Positions 37,920 to 46,181 are shown, numbered from the stretch's first letter. The stretch is 46,603 bases of DNA from a bacterium (GCA_021777995.1 JAJYCW010000016.1:1-46603); one strand, 5' to 3'. Program-made: numbers and translations. Notes: generated by a model from the sequence alone, not told the origin.

Positions 37920-38795
37920 ATGGTTTGGGAGGTCTGTCCCGTGGTAACAATGGCATCCGATTTGCTTGTGTCCGCCGCAAATGAGTTTCAACAACAGGGA
38001 TTTACGGTTGCACGGTCGCTCTTTTCAGGTAGCGAAACCAATGCTCTGCGCGAGCATTTTATGGAGCTACGAAAATCACCCCGTCAAGATGATTATCCGC
38101 CAGTAGATAGTGATAACCCCGATCCTCTGCGCAGATGGCCACGGATGATTCACATGCACCGCTGGGACGAGGTCTCCATGCGGTGGCTCACGGATGCGCG
38201 CCTGAATACCTGGCTAACTGCCATACTTGGTAAGGAGCCATTTGCGGTGCAGACAATGCTCTATTATAAACCCGCCGGCGCTCGTGGGCAGGCGCTTCAC
38301 CAGGACCAGTTCTACCTGAAGGTTCAACCCGGCACTTGTGTTGCCGCGTGGATGGCGCTCGACGACTGTGACGAGGAAAACGGCTGTCTCAACGTCGTAC
38401 CAGGCAGTCATACCTGGCCGGTTTTATGCCCTGTAAAGGCGGACTCGAGCCAGAGCTTCACCGACGTTACCGTGCCGCTAAAGCCTGGTACGCCAGTGGA
38501 GCCCGTTGTGATGCGCGCAGGCGATGTGCTCTTCTTCAATGGCCAGCTAGTCCATGGAAGTTTGCCTAACGTATCAACCGACCGGTTTAGGCGGGCACTT
38601 ATTGGACATTACATTGTAGGCGAGGCTGAAAGCGTTGCCCCCTATTACCATCCTGTGTTGCGCATGGATGGCACGCAGATTTCGTTAGCGGAAAGCGCGG
38701 GTGGCGGCCCGTGCGGCATTTGGGCCGAAGACGACGGTGAACATAGCAAATTTGATCTAAAGGGGCGCCTGGAAGATGGATTCCTACACGAATAA
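37920..38795 (+). CDS. Phytanoyl-CoA dioxygenase (PhyH) family oxygenase, copy 2
   Basis: A 291-residue Fe(II)/2-oxoglutarate oxygenase with H127-x-D129 (ALHQDQFYL), H212 (QLVHGSLPN) and R224 or R225. It shares the family signature ALDDCDEENGCLNVVPGSHTW with copy 1, but overall similarity is low, so the substrates probably differ. The start may be the ATG at 37920 or the one at 37950, which would give MASDLLVSAANEF; neither has a good SD. It faces the ribbon-helix-helix gene and precedes the ligase and radical-SAM genes on the same strand; I infer that it may hydroxylate the same compound they act on. Confidence 0.88.
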   Translation: MVWEVCPVVTMASDLLVSAANEFQQQGFTVARSLFSGSETNALREHFMELRKSPRQDDYPPVDSDNPDPLRRWPRMIHMHRWDEVSMRWLTDARLNTWLTAILGKEPFAVQTMLYYKPAGARGQALHQDQFYLKVQPGTCVAAWMALDDCDEENGCLNVVPGSHTWPVLCPVKADSSQSFTDVTVPLKPGTPVEPVVMRAGDVLFFNGQLVHGSLPNVSTDRFRRALIGHYIVGEAESVAPYYHPVLRMDGTQISLAESAGGGPCGIWAEDDGEHSKFDLKGRLEDGFLHE

Positions 38796-38801
38796 CAGCT
38801 C

Positions 38802-39032
38802 CTATTCCAGTAGATGTTCACAGGTTACGGAAAGCTGCATCTGTTCCTTCTCATAACCAAAATCCTGTGGTTCATCATCAGGTGGTCGAAGGTATCCGTC
38901 ACTGGCAATCATCATGTGAAGACGCTTTCGCATAACGGCAGACATGGTGGTGCCATCCCAATGGGCGCGCCGGCGAAGCCATTCTGCTTCGTCTTCAGTT
39001 AGGTGAACGGTAATGGGCTTGGACCTTTTCAA
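38802..39032 (-). CDS. Ribbon-helix-helix (CopG-like) regulator
   Basis: A 76-residue protein from the TTG at 39032, which has GGAG 6 nt upstream; the frame extends to a GTG at 39095, but that N-terminus looks unlike the family. PITVHLTEDEAEWLRRRAHW followed by TMSAVMRKRLHMMI fits a ribbon-helix-helix DNA-binding domain (a beta strand and two helices). The tail is acidic. Such proteins are often antitoxins or autoregulators; no toxin is adjacent. It is divergent from the ligase/radical-SAM operon and may bind the TCACC/GGTGA repeat between them. The family call is by pattern only. Confidence 0.6.
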   Translation of the reverse strand: MKRSKPITVHLTEDEAEWLRRRAHWDGTTMSAVMRKRLHMMIASDGYLRPPDDEPQDFGYEKEQMQLSVTCEHLLE

Positions 39033-39091
39033 GTAGAACTCCAGTAGGGTATTTGCGGTGACTCTGCTAGTTAGGCTGTTTCGGCAGGAGT

Positions 39092-39106
39092 TCACCGTTT
39101 TGGTGA
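39092..39106. promoter_or_regulatory. Inverted repeat between the RHH gene and the ligase operon
   Basis: TCACC-GTTTT-GGTGA is a perfect inverted repeat 39 bp upstream of the ligase ATG and 60 bp upstream of the RHH start. It overlaps a weak plus-strand -35 (TTGGTG) that is 16 bp from TATTTT. It is a plausible operator for the adjacent regulator. Confidence 0.35.
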
Positions 39107-39145
39107 TAAATTGTTATTGCATATTTTGTGAACGAGGTGTAATGG

Positions 39146-40540
39146 ATGTTACAAGGCATAGACAGACTTGTTGATCTGGTTGGAGTGAGGGAATCTGCAA
39201 GATCAGCAGAGGACCACATTGATATTTCGGCAGCCGTTGCGACCGCGGATATAGCCTCGCTCTCTGCAACCACCGGTCAATGGGCGGCGGTGGGACGTGA
39301 GGGCAACACTGTGCGCCTTGCACGCACCATGGGTATTCCGTTGCGCTACTTTGTAGCAAAAATGTTCCACGGCCCGTTTCTGATTGTCTCGGACAGAATG
39401 GACAGCCTTTACAACTGGTGCGTTGATCACAAGATCGGCTGGCAGTTTGATCCCCTGTATACCCGAATGGTTCCCGCGCACTACCTGCTCGAAATCGATC
39501 AGATTGGATGCCCTGATCCTTCCCCTCGGTATCACCGGTTCTTTAATCCGGCTGTGGCTACCGGGAATGCAGACGTTTCTAGCTGTGGTGAGCAATATGC
39601 ACTGGCTGCCAGCGCTGCGTTACGAAATTGGCTGCTGACGATCCCCCGCGGTGAACAAATCGGGCTCGCATTTTCGGGCGGTGTAGATAGCACCTCTGTT
39701 TGGCTGATGGCACGTAAGGTGCTGGAAGATCTTGGTGGAAACCCGAATGATATCCTCGCCTTCACACTCGACTTAGGAGGGGGAAAGGACGCTGTGCAGG
39801 CTAGGAATGTTGCTGCCCAGCTAAACCTTACAGATCAGCACATTGTGATTGAGGCGGACCCAACGGAGATTGATCTCAAGGAAGCTATCGCTGTAATTGA
39901 GGATTACCACCCGTTAGACGTGCAGTGTGCAGCAAGTGCGTTGTGCCTCCTAAAGCACATCAGAGAATCGTATCCTACCATAAAGTTTCTCCTGGATGGT
40001 GATGGCGGCGATGAAAACTTGAAAGATTACCCGCTAGAGGATTCTGATCTTACGCTCTCTAGCGTACTTAGAAACCCTCTTCTCTACCAGGAGGGATGGG
40101 GAGTGGATGCTATAAAGCACAGTTTGACCTATACAGGAGGATTATCCCGCTCCTATGTGCGAACGGTTGCCCCAGCGGTTCGATATGGGTTTATTGCCTT
40201 TTCCCCCTATGTATCTCGCGAAGCAATTGCAGCGGCCTGTTCCATACCATTTGATGTGCTGCTGAATGGCAGCATTGATCGCCTTTACTCCCTTAAAAAT
40301 GAAATAGTAACTGCTGGGGTACTGGCAGTAACGGGCAAAGAAATGCCTGCGCCGCCTAAGAGGCGGTTTCAAGATGGGATAGGTGGCGACAACTACCGAG
40401 ATTGGCGAGTATCCAAGGCGTGGTGCCGGCAGGTGTTCCTGAAACAGTGGGAGTCTCGCCTAAGTACGGCTTGGGATCCTGCTGCTGAACGGCTCTCGGG
40501 CAATGATCTCTCCGCACCTGTTCCTACTCGAGCAAGTTAA
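39146..40540 (+). CDS. Asparagine-synthase-like ATP-dependent ligase lacking the glutaminase nucleophile
   Basis: The 464-residue protein has an asparagine-synthetase C-terminal domain: PP-loop FSGGVDSTS (177-184), TLDLGGGKD, LLDGDGGDENLKDY (283-296) and PKRRFQDG near 410. It should adenylate a carboxylate and transfer an amine. The N-terminal 165 residues keep the pattern of a class II glutamine amidotransferase (RYFVAKMFHGPFLIVSDR, MVPAHYLLEI), but the essential Cys2 is absent (the protein starts MLQG). It is also shorter than AsnB. So it should use ammonia or another amine, as in lasso cyclases and beta-lactam synthetases. GAGGTG 6 nt before the ATG supports the start. The radical-SAM gene begins two bases after the stop. 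Confidence 0.85.
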   Translation: MLQGIDRLVDLVGVRESARSAEDHIDISAAVATADIASLSATTGQWAAVGREGNTVRLARTMGIPLRYFVAKMFHGPFLIVSDRMDSLYNWCVDHKIGWQFDPLYTRMVPAHYLLEIDQIGCPDPSPRYHRFFNPAVATGNADVSSCGEQYALAASAALRNWLLTIPRGEQIGLAFSGGVDSTSVWLMARKVLEDLGGNPNDILAFTLDLGGGKDAVQARNVAAQLNLTDQHIVIEADPTEIDLKEAIAVIEDYHPLDVQCAASALCLLKHIRESYPTIKFLLDGDGGDENLKDYPLEDSDLTLSSVLRNPLLYQEGWGVDAIKHSLTYTGGLSRSYVRTVAPAVRYGFIAFSPYVSREAIAAACSIPFDVLLNGSIDRLYSLKNEIVTAGVLAVTGKEMPAPPKRRFQDGIGGDNYRDWRVSKAWCRQVFLKQWESRLSTAWDPAAERLSGNDLSAPVPTRAS

Positions 40541-40542
40541 GC

Positions 40543-41502
40543 GTGTGGCAGTATCCAGTAGCTGCATCGCAACAGACAAGATGGATCCGTGAGCTGAGGG
40601 GGCCGCGCAACCCGGTAGACCCTGAAATGGGTTGCGCCGCCCTGCACGAAACAGAGTCGTTAGGCGGTGGCCGCACGGTATCAACCAATGTGCTGTTTCC
40701 GGTTAACAGCGAATGCCCGTTTACCTGCGTAATGTGCGACCTGTGGAAGAACACGCTTCCCACTAAAACACCGGATGGCCTGGTAGTAAGTCAAATTGAC
40801 AAGGCCCTGCAGTCACTACCGCAGGCAGCGTGGATTAAGATCTACAACGCGGGAAGCTTCTTTGATCTCCATGCAATTCCTGCAGCGGATTATAGTGGAA
40901 TTGCTGAATTACTGAAGCCGTATGAACGGGTTATCGTTGAATGTCATCCAGCATTCATTGATGAACGCGTCCTCAAATTTCGCGACCTTCTTGCAGGCCG
41001 TTTGGAAGTTGCCATGGGACTGGAGACTGTCCACGAACCGACACTAAAAATGCTGAACAAACGTTGTAACCTCGGCAAGTTTGAAACAGCAGCGCGGTGG
41101 CTTGTAGACAATAACATTGACCTGCGGACGTTTGTAATCGTGCGACCACCATTTCAGGATGAAGACGAAGCAATTAGATGGGGTCTCAAGAGTCTTGAGT
41201 TTTCTAACGATCTCCATGCGTGCGCAACCACGTTAATACCTGCGCGTCCGGGCAACGGTGCGATGGAACAGCTTCAACAGGTGGGACTATTTACGCCACC
41301 CCACGTTAGAACCGTGGAGTATCTCCTGCAGGCTGGTTTAGAAATGCGAGGCAGCCGCGTCTATGTGGATACCTGGTCTCCCTCGTGGCGGTTGACCTGC
41401 GACTGCGATGGACAGCGGGTAGATCGAATTCTGCAAATGAATTGCAGCCAGTCAGTACCAGAAGCCGTGAGGTGTGCTGCCTGTGGTTCGAATTGGAGCT
41501 GA
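40543..41502 (+). CDS. Radical SAM protein of the TIGR01210/RaSEA-like group with a Cys-rich tail
   Basis: A 319-residue radical-SAM enzyme. The [4Fe-4S] motif is C58-x3-C62-x2-C65 (CPFTCVMC). The following blocks IKIYNAGSFFD, VIVECHPAFI, RLEVAMGLETVHEPTLKML and VIVRPPFQDEDEAI match the layout of TIGR01210-type proteins, a group related to the archaeosine synthase RaSEA and YhcC. The C-terminus has further cysteines (TCDC, MNC, CAAC) that could bind zinc or another cluster. It starts with GTG just after the ligase stop, so the two are cotranslated. The reaction is unknown; I infer that it modifies the same substrate as the ligase. Confidence 0.85.
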   Translation: MWQYPVAASQQTRWIRELRGPRNPVDPEMGCAALHETESLGGGRTVSTNVLFPVNSECPFTCVMCDLWKNTLPTKTPDGLVVSQIDKALQSLPQAAWIKIYNAGSFFDLHAIPAADYSGIAELLKPYERVIVECHPAFIDERVLKFRDLLAGRLEVAMGLETVHEPTLKMLNKRCNLGKFETAARWLVDNNIDLRTFVIVRPPFQDEDEAIRWGLKSLEFSNDLHACATTLIPARPGNGAMEQLQQVGLFTPPHVRTVEYLLQAGLEMRGSRVYVDTWSPSWRLTCDCDGQRVDRILQMNCSQSVPEAVRCAACGSNWS

Positions 41503-41737
41503 GCGAAAGCGCCGAACCGTTCGATTGTTACGGGTACCCGTTCACTTATTGAGACGTTGCGCAACTGGAGCGCCCAGTGCATCGATCTGTGTAATAGGGT
41601 GTTTGTTATACGGGCCTTTTGAGCAACTGTTGTACGTTCAAACATCGACGTACGTACGGAACCCAAGCCAGCTGGTGATCAAAGGGCCGCCGCTCGTATT
41701 CCACGGAAAATAGCAAGCGGCGGACAGTGAGTTAGGC
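41503..41737. terminator. Convergent intergenic region with an inverted repeat
   Basis: CCGCCGCT (41687-41694) and AGCGGCGG (41716-41723) are perfect 8-bp arms around a 21-nt loop, between the radical-SAM gene and the convergent membrane-anchor gene. It could end both transcripts. Nothing else is seen in this gap. Confidence 0.4.
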
Positions 41738-42598
41738 CTAGAAGAATCGAATGTCCGTGATGCGTCCAGACGATACAAGGAAAACGTAAAGGTCCGCAAT
41801 CAACACGGTTACGAGGCTGAACCAAAAGAATTGTCCGTGGTATTCGTTGAGTTTAGAGACACCGCTCCACACCTTAAATCGCCCCTTGGCCCTGGAGTAT
41901 CGGTTTACAACTCCGCCAACAAGGTGCCTCCACGAATGACAGGAGAAGGTGTACGCAGTGAGTGCAAGGGTATCAATCAGGAAAATGACCGTGCCCAGCC
42001 CGATGCCTATATGAGTTTGCCCGCCTTGCGAGTAAAAGAAGGCGTTATACAGGTGGTACCAGTGGAACAATACCAGAATAACTGCGGCGTAAAATGTGTA
42101 GCGATGAAAGTTCACCACGCGTGCAGGAAGTTTGGCTTCGCCCGTATAGTTGATCCTGGCGAACTTCTCTTTCACCGCACATGCTTCGGGATCTCTAAAA
42201 ACCGCACGATAGTACGTCTTACGGCAATAGTAACATGAGGCGCGAAAGGCGAGTGGAAACACCATCACGTACAAAGCCGCAGAAATTGGCCACGTAGCAA
42301 TTTTCAAACCTTTGAGAAATGGAAGGTAACCCGGTATATAAGGTGAGTAGAACGGTGACCAGTAGTGAGGTCTTATTGCATTGGCACCCTGAAGGTTTGC
42401 GGCCATCCATGGGAATGAGTGTCCATCGTAGTACGTCGAAAAGTACTTACCCATGAACGCCCGAATGGTTGAGTAGATAACGAATACCGCAAACGTTACA
42501 AGAATTGCAGTTGGGGCAACCCAGTAATTATCCTTACGATTGTTGTCTGGAGCCTCAATCCGCACGGTACCTCGTGGTGGTGCCTGTTGCGTTGCCAT
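41738..42598 (-). CDS. Succinate-dehydrogenase-type membrane anchor subunit (actinobacterial Sdh1-like)
   Basis: The 286-residue membrane protein has five or so TM helices. The markers KDNYWVAPTAILVTFAVFVI, WSPFYSPYIPG, FRASCYYCRKTYYRAVFRDP, NFHRYTFYAA and TFSCHSWRHLVGG, ending in ITDIRFF, match as I recall the membrane anchor next to sdhA/sdhB in actinobacteria and several other phyla (Mycobacterium Rv0249c type). The conserved His residues may bind haem or quinone. GGAGG 5 nt before the ATG at 42598 fixes the start. No sdhA or sdhB gene is in the window, so it is an orphan here. The identification rests on motif memory. Confidence 0.7.
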   Translation of the reverse strand: MATQQAPPRGTVRIEAPDNNRKDNYWVAPTAILVTFAVFVIYSTIRAFMGKYFSTYYDGHSFPWMAANLQGANAIRPHYWSPFYSPYIPGYLPFLKGLKIATWPISAALYVMVFPLAFRASCYYCRKTYYRAVFRDPEACAVKEKFARINYTGEAKLPARVVNFHRYTFYAAVILVLFHWYHLYNAFFYSQGGQTHIGIGLGTVIFLIDTLALTAYTFSCHSWRHLVGGVVNRYSRAKGRFKVWSGVSKLNEYHGQFFWFSLVTVLIADLYVFLVSSGRITDIRFF

Positions 42599-42619
42599 AG
42601 TTCCTCCCGGTATCAAGTC

Positions 42620-42644
42620 GAGACAGATTAACGAATCCGGTCTC
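42620..42644. promoter_or_regulatory. Leader hairpin of the membrane-anchor gene
   Basis: GAGAC (42620-42624) pairs with GTCTC (42640-42644), with GATT/AATC inside and an AACG loop, about 22 nt upstream of the start. It lies in the leader of the minus-strand anchor gene. Confidence 0.3.
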
Positions 42645-42732
42645 AGTTATGGTATCACATTACGGGCGACACCATGAATGAAAACTCGCAATAATTCTTA
42701 AAAGCAAGGCTAATAGCGGAATAATTGGCCCA

Positions 42733-43512
42733 ATGACACCCAATGAATTAGAAAAATATGCCATGCATGATGTGCAATATTATCAGTTTGGAGCGCGCGC
42801 GTCCATTCAGGGCAGTGCATGGTATCTTCGGAACGATGAACTTGCCAATTACTACGATACCAATCGTGCGCTGCACCTTAGGGACGACGGCCGGGGACCA
42901 GTTGATATCTGCCAGGAAATAGTCACCCATTTTGCGAGTTTACGGCGAAGGATTGTTGTGGATGTAGATTTCATTGCTGAGCAGCAGGGGTTTGGCAGGG
43001 TTTTGCGGTCAATGTCTGTGCTTCCAGCAGTCGGCTCTTACGTGGCCATGCGTTGGGCGCATGAGGCATTTCCGCCCTCAACCAAATCCCCCTGGCTAAT
43101 TAAAGAGCTTAATTCCTCCGGCGAAGCGGACGCCTGGGCCCAACTGGCAGGCTGTGATGAGCTTGATCCAGCGGATCGCGATTTTTGGTGTGCTGTTGGC
43201 CGCTTGGAATTCCAATACACCGATATTGTCAAACTAGGTGCATTTAATTCAGAGGGCGTGATTGTGGGCGCATGTTCTCTCTTTATGGTGAACGATTGGG
43301 CGAGAATCGACAGTGTAATCGTGAGGCCAGAATGCCGGCGTAAAGGTGCAGCAACCTCATTGATTCACTATGCAGTTGAGCGTGCGACCATTGCGGGCAG
43401 CGATGTCGTCTACCTGAATGCCCACAAAGACAGTAGTGCCCATCAGCTGTACAGCCGGCTGGGATTCGTAGTTTGGGCTACGAACCCTATGCGCAGGCAC
43501 ATGGCAGGCTGA
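42733..43512 (+). CDS. GNAT-family N-acetyltransferase with an unrecognised N-terminal half
   Basis: A 259-residue protein. The C-terminal half is a GNAT acetyl-CoA-binding domain: strand SLFMVNDWARIDSVIVRPE, the acetyl-CoA loop RRKGAATSLIHYAVERA (motif A), and SAHQLYSRLGFVVW (motif B). The first 125 residues are not recognisable and may form a degenerate second GNAT fold or a substrate domain. No SD is seen before the ATG. The gene stands alone between the divergent membrane anchor and the convergent flagellar operon. The acceptor may be an amino acid, an aminoglycoside-like sugar or a protein amine. Confidence 0.85.
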   Translation: MTPNELEKYAMHDVQYYQFGARASIQGSAWYLRNDELANYYDTNRALHLRDDGRGPVDICQEIVTHFASLRRRIVVDVDFIAEQQGFGRVLRSMSVLPAVGSYVAMRWAHEAFPPSTKSPWLIKELNSSGEADAWAQLAGCDELDPADRDFWCAVGRLEFQYTDIVKLGAFNSEGVIVGACSLFMVNDWARIDSVIVRPECRRKGAATSLIHYAVERATIAGSDVVYLNAHKDSSAHQLYSRLGFVVWATNPMRRHMAG

Positions 43513-43543
43513 TCTACCTCAAACCTCGATTGATGCAGCACGA

Positions 43544-44650
43544 CTAAGCCGTTGATGCGGAGTAATCTCGACGCCTGCGTATTCCCCGCTGCGCACGCTC
43601 CATGTTGATTTTGTAGACGAATGCCAACACTTCTGCAACTGCCGCATATAGATCCGGGGGAATTTCGCCATCTACCGGGGTCTGTTTGTAGATTGCTCGG
43701 GCAAGTGGCGGATTCTCCACGATGGGGATGTCGTTCTCCTGTGCTAGTTCGCGAATCTTAAGTGCAATCAGGTCCTGACCTTTGGCCACCACCCTGGGAG
43801 CCCGCATCTGCCCGGCTTCGTACTTTAGCGCTACTGCAAAGTGAGTTGGGTTAGTGACTACGACATCTGCCGACGGTACGTTTGCCATCATTCGCTTGCG
43901 CGCCATCTGACGCATTTTCGCGCGCATCCGGCTTTTTAGCAGCGGGCTGCCCTCTGTCTGCTTAAACTCCTGGCGAACTTCCTCTTTGGTCATGCGCAAC
44001 TGTTTCTCTGTATTGTAACGCTGGTACGCATAATCAAGGGCCGCCAGTATGAACATTGCTCCAACTATTCGCAGTATGAGGGTGTGCACTACGGCAAGCA
44101 CTCCGGAGACGCCGGTTCCAATATCGGTGCGGCTGAGGAGCAGCATATGTGGATAGGCAGCACGCACTGTAGTGTAGCAAAGGTAACCGATGAGCCCTAC
44201 TTTCCAGATGGATTTTGCAAGCTCGACGAAGCCGGTTGCGCTCACGAAGCGCTGAATTCCTTGAAGAGGGTTGAGCCGGGAGAAGTTCGGTTGAAGTCGT
44301 TCTAGCGCGAGCATCGGTCCAGTCTGGGCGATGTTCGAAACGACACCGCAAACCATGGCTAACGCAACAAGGGGTCCAATTGCACGCACTACGGTAAAGC
44401 ATATCATGGCGCCAATGTTCATTACATGGGATACGGACATCTGGGTGTTTTGCAGGCCGCCAAATGTGCGGATGAACATGTTTTGAATAACGTGCGCTGC
44501 GTTTGCCCCAATAGACGGCAGTTCCATAGTAATCGCAAGCATTACAACCAGCGATGAAAGCTCACTACTCTTCGCTACCTGTCCCTTTTTTCTAGCATCA
44601 CGCCGTCGTTTTGGCGTCGCTGCCTCTGTTTTGTCGTCACCTGCCGCCAT
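43544..44650 (-). CDS. flhB: Flagellar type III export protein FlhB
   Basis: The 368-residue export-gate protein opens with the standard DDKTEAATPKRRRDARKKGQVAKSSE, followed by four TM helices. The C-terminal domain carries the autocleavage site N267-P268-T269-H270 (VVVTNPTH) and then AVALKYE. FlhB switches export from rod/hook to filament substrates after cleavage between N and P. It is the last of fliQ-fliR-flhB. The usual next gene, flhA, is missing: a plus-strand acetyltransferase gene is convergent here. The start is an ATG 6 bp after the fliR stop. Confidence 0.95.
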   Translation of the reverse strand: MAAGDDKTEAATPKRRRDARKKGQVAKSSELSSLVVMLAITMELPSIGANAAHVIQNMFIRTFGGLQNTQMSVSHVMNIGAMICFTVVRAIGPLVALAMVCGVVSNIAQTGPMLALERLQPNFSRLNPLQGIQRFVSATGFVELAKSIWKVGLIGYLCYTTVRAAYPHMLLLSRTDIGTGVSGVLAVVHTLILRIVGAMFILAALDYAYQRYNTEKQLRMTKEEVRQEFKQTEGSPLLKSRMRAKMRQMARKRMMANVPSADVVVTNPTHFAVALKYEAGQMRAPRVVAKGQDLIALKIRELAQENDIPIVENPPLARAIYKQTPVDGEIPPDLYAAVAEVLAFVYKINMERAQRGIRRRRDYSASTA

Positions 44651-44656
44651 GGTGTG

Positions 44657-45442
44657 TTACCTCAAACTCGCGAGCAGTGCTGTGAACCCTGAACTTGTGC
44701 CTACGAGGATGCGCCCCACTACAATGCCCAAGATGGGCATTAGAAACGCTACTGTGGCAAGCCCCATAATAATCTTTGCGGGCATACCTACGATAAATAC
44801 GTTGATCTGTGGGGCAGCCCGTGCAATGAGACCAAGCCCTACGTCGGTTAGAAACAGGACGCCAATAGCCGGCAGTGCAAGTTGAAAGCTTAACTCCATC
44901 ATGGTGGAGAGGAGCGGGATCATGTTGTCTACGTGCGCAATTCCGCCAACCACTGCATCTGGAGGCACCACGTAAAAACTGCGCGTAAGTGCACCTAGTA
45001 ACAACAGTGGTCCATTCAGTATGAAATAGAGCGTGATGGCCGTTTGGTACTGAAATGCCGCCATAATAGAGCTTTGCTGCTGCGAGAATGGATCAAGCAG
45101 GTTAACGATACCAAATCCCATTTGGGTATCGATAAAAAAGCCTGCAATCTTCACTGCAGCGAAGAGCAGCATCGTGAAATACCCTATGGCCAGTCCAATA
45201 ATTCCGTTTTGTAAAATGAGGAGCGCCAAGGCAATGAGGTTGGTAGGTATCGGGCCGGTATGGACGCTTAATACGGGAGTTACCGCCATTGCAAAAACGA
45301 TGGTAAGACCTGCTAGCGCCTGCCGGGGCACAGAATGATTTCCTAAGATCGGCGTGCCAGTCAACAGGCCGCCGGTTCTCGCTCCTATGAGCAGAAATGC
45401 GTAGAATTCATGTTCTGGAACGGGGAAGGCTGCCATCGACAT
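44657..45442 (-). CDS. fliR: Flagellar type III export protein FliR
   Basis: A 261-residue polytopic component of the FliP5-Q4-R1 export gate. It has the FliR layout of about six TM helices, with LIGARTGGLLTGTPILG in the first, ILQNGIIGLAIGYFTMLLFAA and AGFFIDTQMGFGIVNLLDPF in the middle, and SFQLALPAIGVLFLTDVGLGLIARAAPQINVFIVG near the end, all family marks. The ATG is directly after the fliQ stop with no gap. FlhB follows after 6 bp. Confidence 0.95.
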   Translation of the reverse strand: MSMAAFPVPEHEFYAFLLIGARTGGLLTGTPILGNHSVPRQALAGLTIVFAMAVTPVLSVHTGPIPTNLIALALLILQNGIIGLAIGYFTMLLFAAVKIAGFFIDTQMGFGIVNLLDPFSQQQSSIMAAFQYQTAITLYFILNGPLLLLGALTRSFYVVPPDAVVGGIAHVDNMIPLLSTMMELSFQLALPAIGVLFLTDVGLGLIARAAPQINVFIVGMPAKIIMGLATVAFLMPILGIVVGRILVGTSSGFTALLASLR

Positions 45443-45712
45443 TTAGTTGGTGACCGGCGGCATATGAGTAAAAGTCATTTTGAAGAATCCCACTAACGAG
45501 TTGAGCATCCATGGGCCAAAAATGGCAAGTGCCAGAATAACGGCCAACAGTTTTGGCACAAATGTTAGGGTAAATTCCTGAATTTGAGTCACCGCCTGGA
45601 ACAGTGATACCAATACCCCAGCGACGAGGCCAAACATAAGAACAGGCAGTGAAAGCTTCAATGCAATGATCAACATTTCGCGGCCTGCGTCTAAAACGGC
45701 TCGATCGGTCAA
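45443..45712 (-). CDS. fliQ: Flagellar type III export protein FliQ
   Basis: Exactly the standard 89 residues from the TTG at 45712, which has GGAGGTG 6 nt upstream. The reading frame stays open for 71 further codons across tRNA-Phe, but that part is not protein-like. Two TM helices contain LIIALKLSLPVLMFGLVAGV and TFVPKLLAVILALAIFG, joined by FQAVTQIQEFTLTF, the FliQ hairpin. It forms the export gate with FliP and FliR. It is the first gene of the run; a sigma-28-like promoter sits upstream, and fliP is not in the window. Confidence 0.95.
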   Translation of the reverse strand: MTDRAVLDAGREMLIIALKLSLPVLMFGLVAGVLVSLFQAVTQIQEFTLTFVPKLLAVILALAIFGPWMLNSLVGFFKMTFTHMPPVTN

Positions 45713-45764
45713 AAAAGCACCTCCGAAATCCCATTGAGGCGGCCCAGTGCGGGCTTCATTAGGA

Positions 45765-45792
45765 TTATCGGCAGGTAACACTCGCAAAATTA
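45765..45792 (-). promoter_or_regulatory. Sigma-28 (FliA)-like promoter of fliQRflhB
   Basis: On the minus strand the exact FliA -10 GCCGATAA (45772-45765) follows TAAT (45792-45789) by 16 bp, against the ideal TAAA and 15 bp. Initiation would be near 45757, 45 bp before the fliQ start. It lies between tRNA-Phe and fliQ. Export-apparatus genes are usually under earlier flagellar classes, so this is suggestive only. Confidence 0.4.
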
Positions 45793-45867
45793 CGGTGAAT
45801 TGGTATACAGAACGGTGAAGTGAACAAGTGATTCGACCGAAGAGATTAAACTGAAGAGGAAGGGAAA

Positions 45868-45940
<73 letters not shown>

Positions 45941-45950
45941 AAGTAAGATT

Positions 45951-45980
45951 ATTATAAGAGATTTAGGGCCGTGATGTCAA
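45951..45980 (-). promoter_or_regulatory. Consensus sigma-70 promoter of tRNA-Phe
   Basis: On the minus strand TTGACA (45980-45975) and TATAAT (45956-45951) are both perfect with 18-bp spacing. Transcription would start near 45944, just before the mature tRNA. Confidence 0.88.
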
Positions 45981-46181
45981 GGTTGACCACGAATGGGTCT
46001 ACGATTAGCAGTGGCATCGCGTTAGGCAATTCTACGAAAAGTGCGTTTATGCGACGAACAGTGGGTTTTAAGACGAATCTTATGGGACTGCGCTAGCATG
46101 AAGGATATTGTGCTGGTTAAATGGAAATAGTCATTGCTTGGTAAAGTAACTTAATCACGTGCTTTGTGGGAGGTGGTTTGA

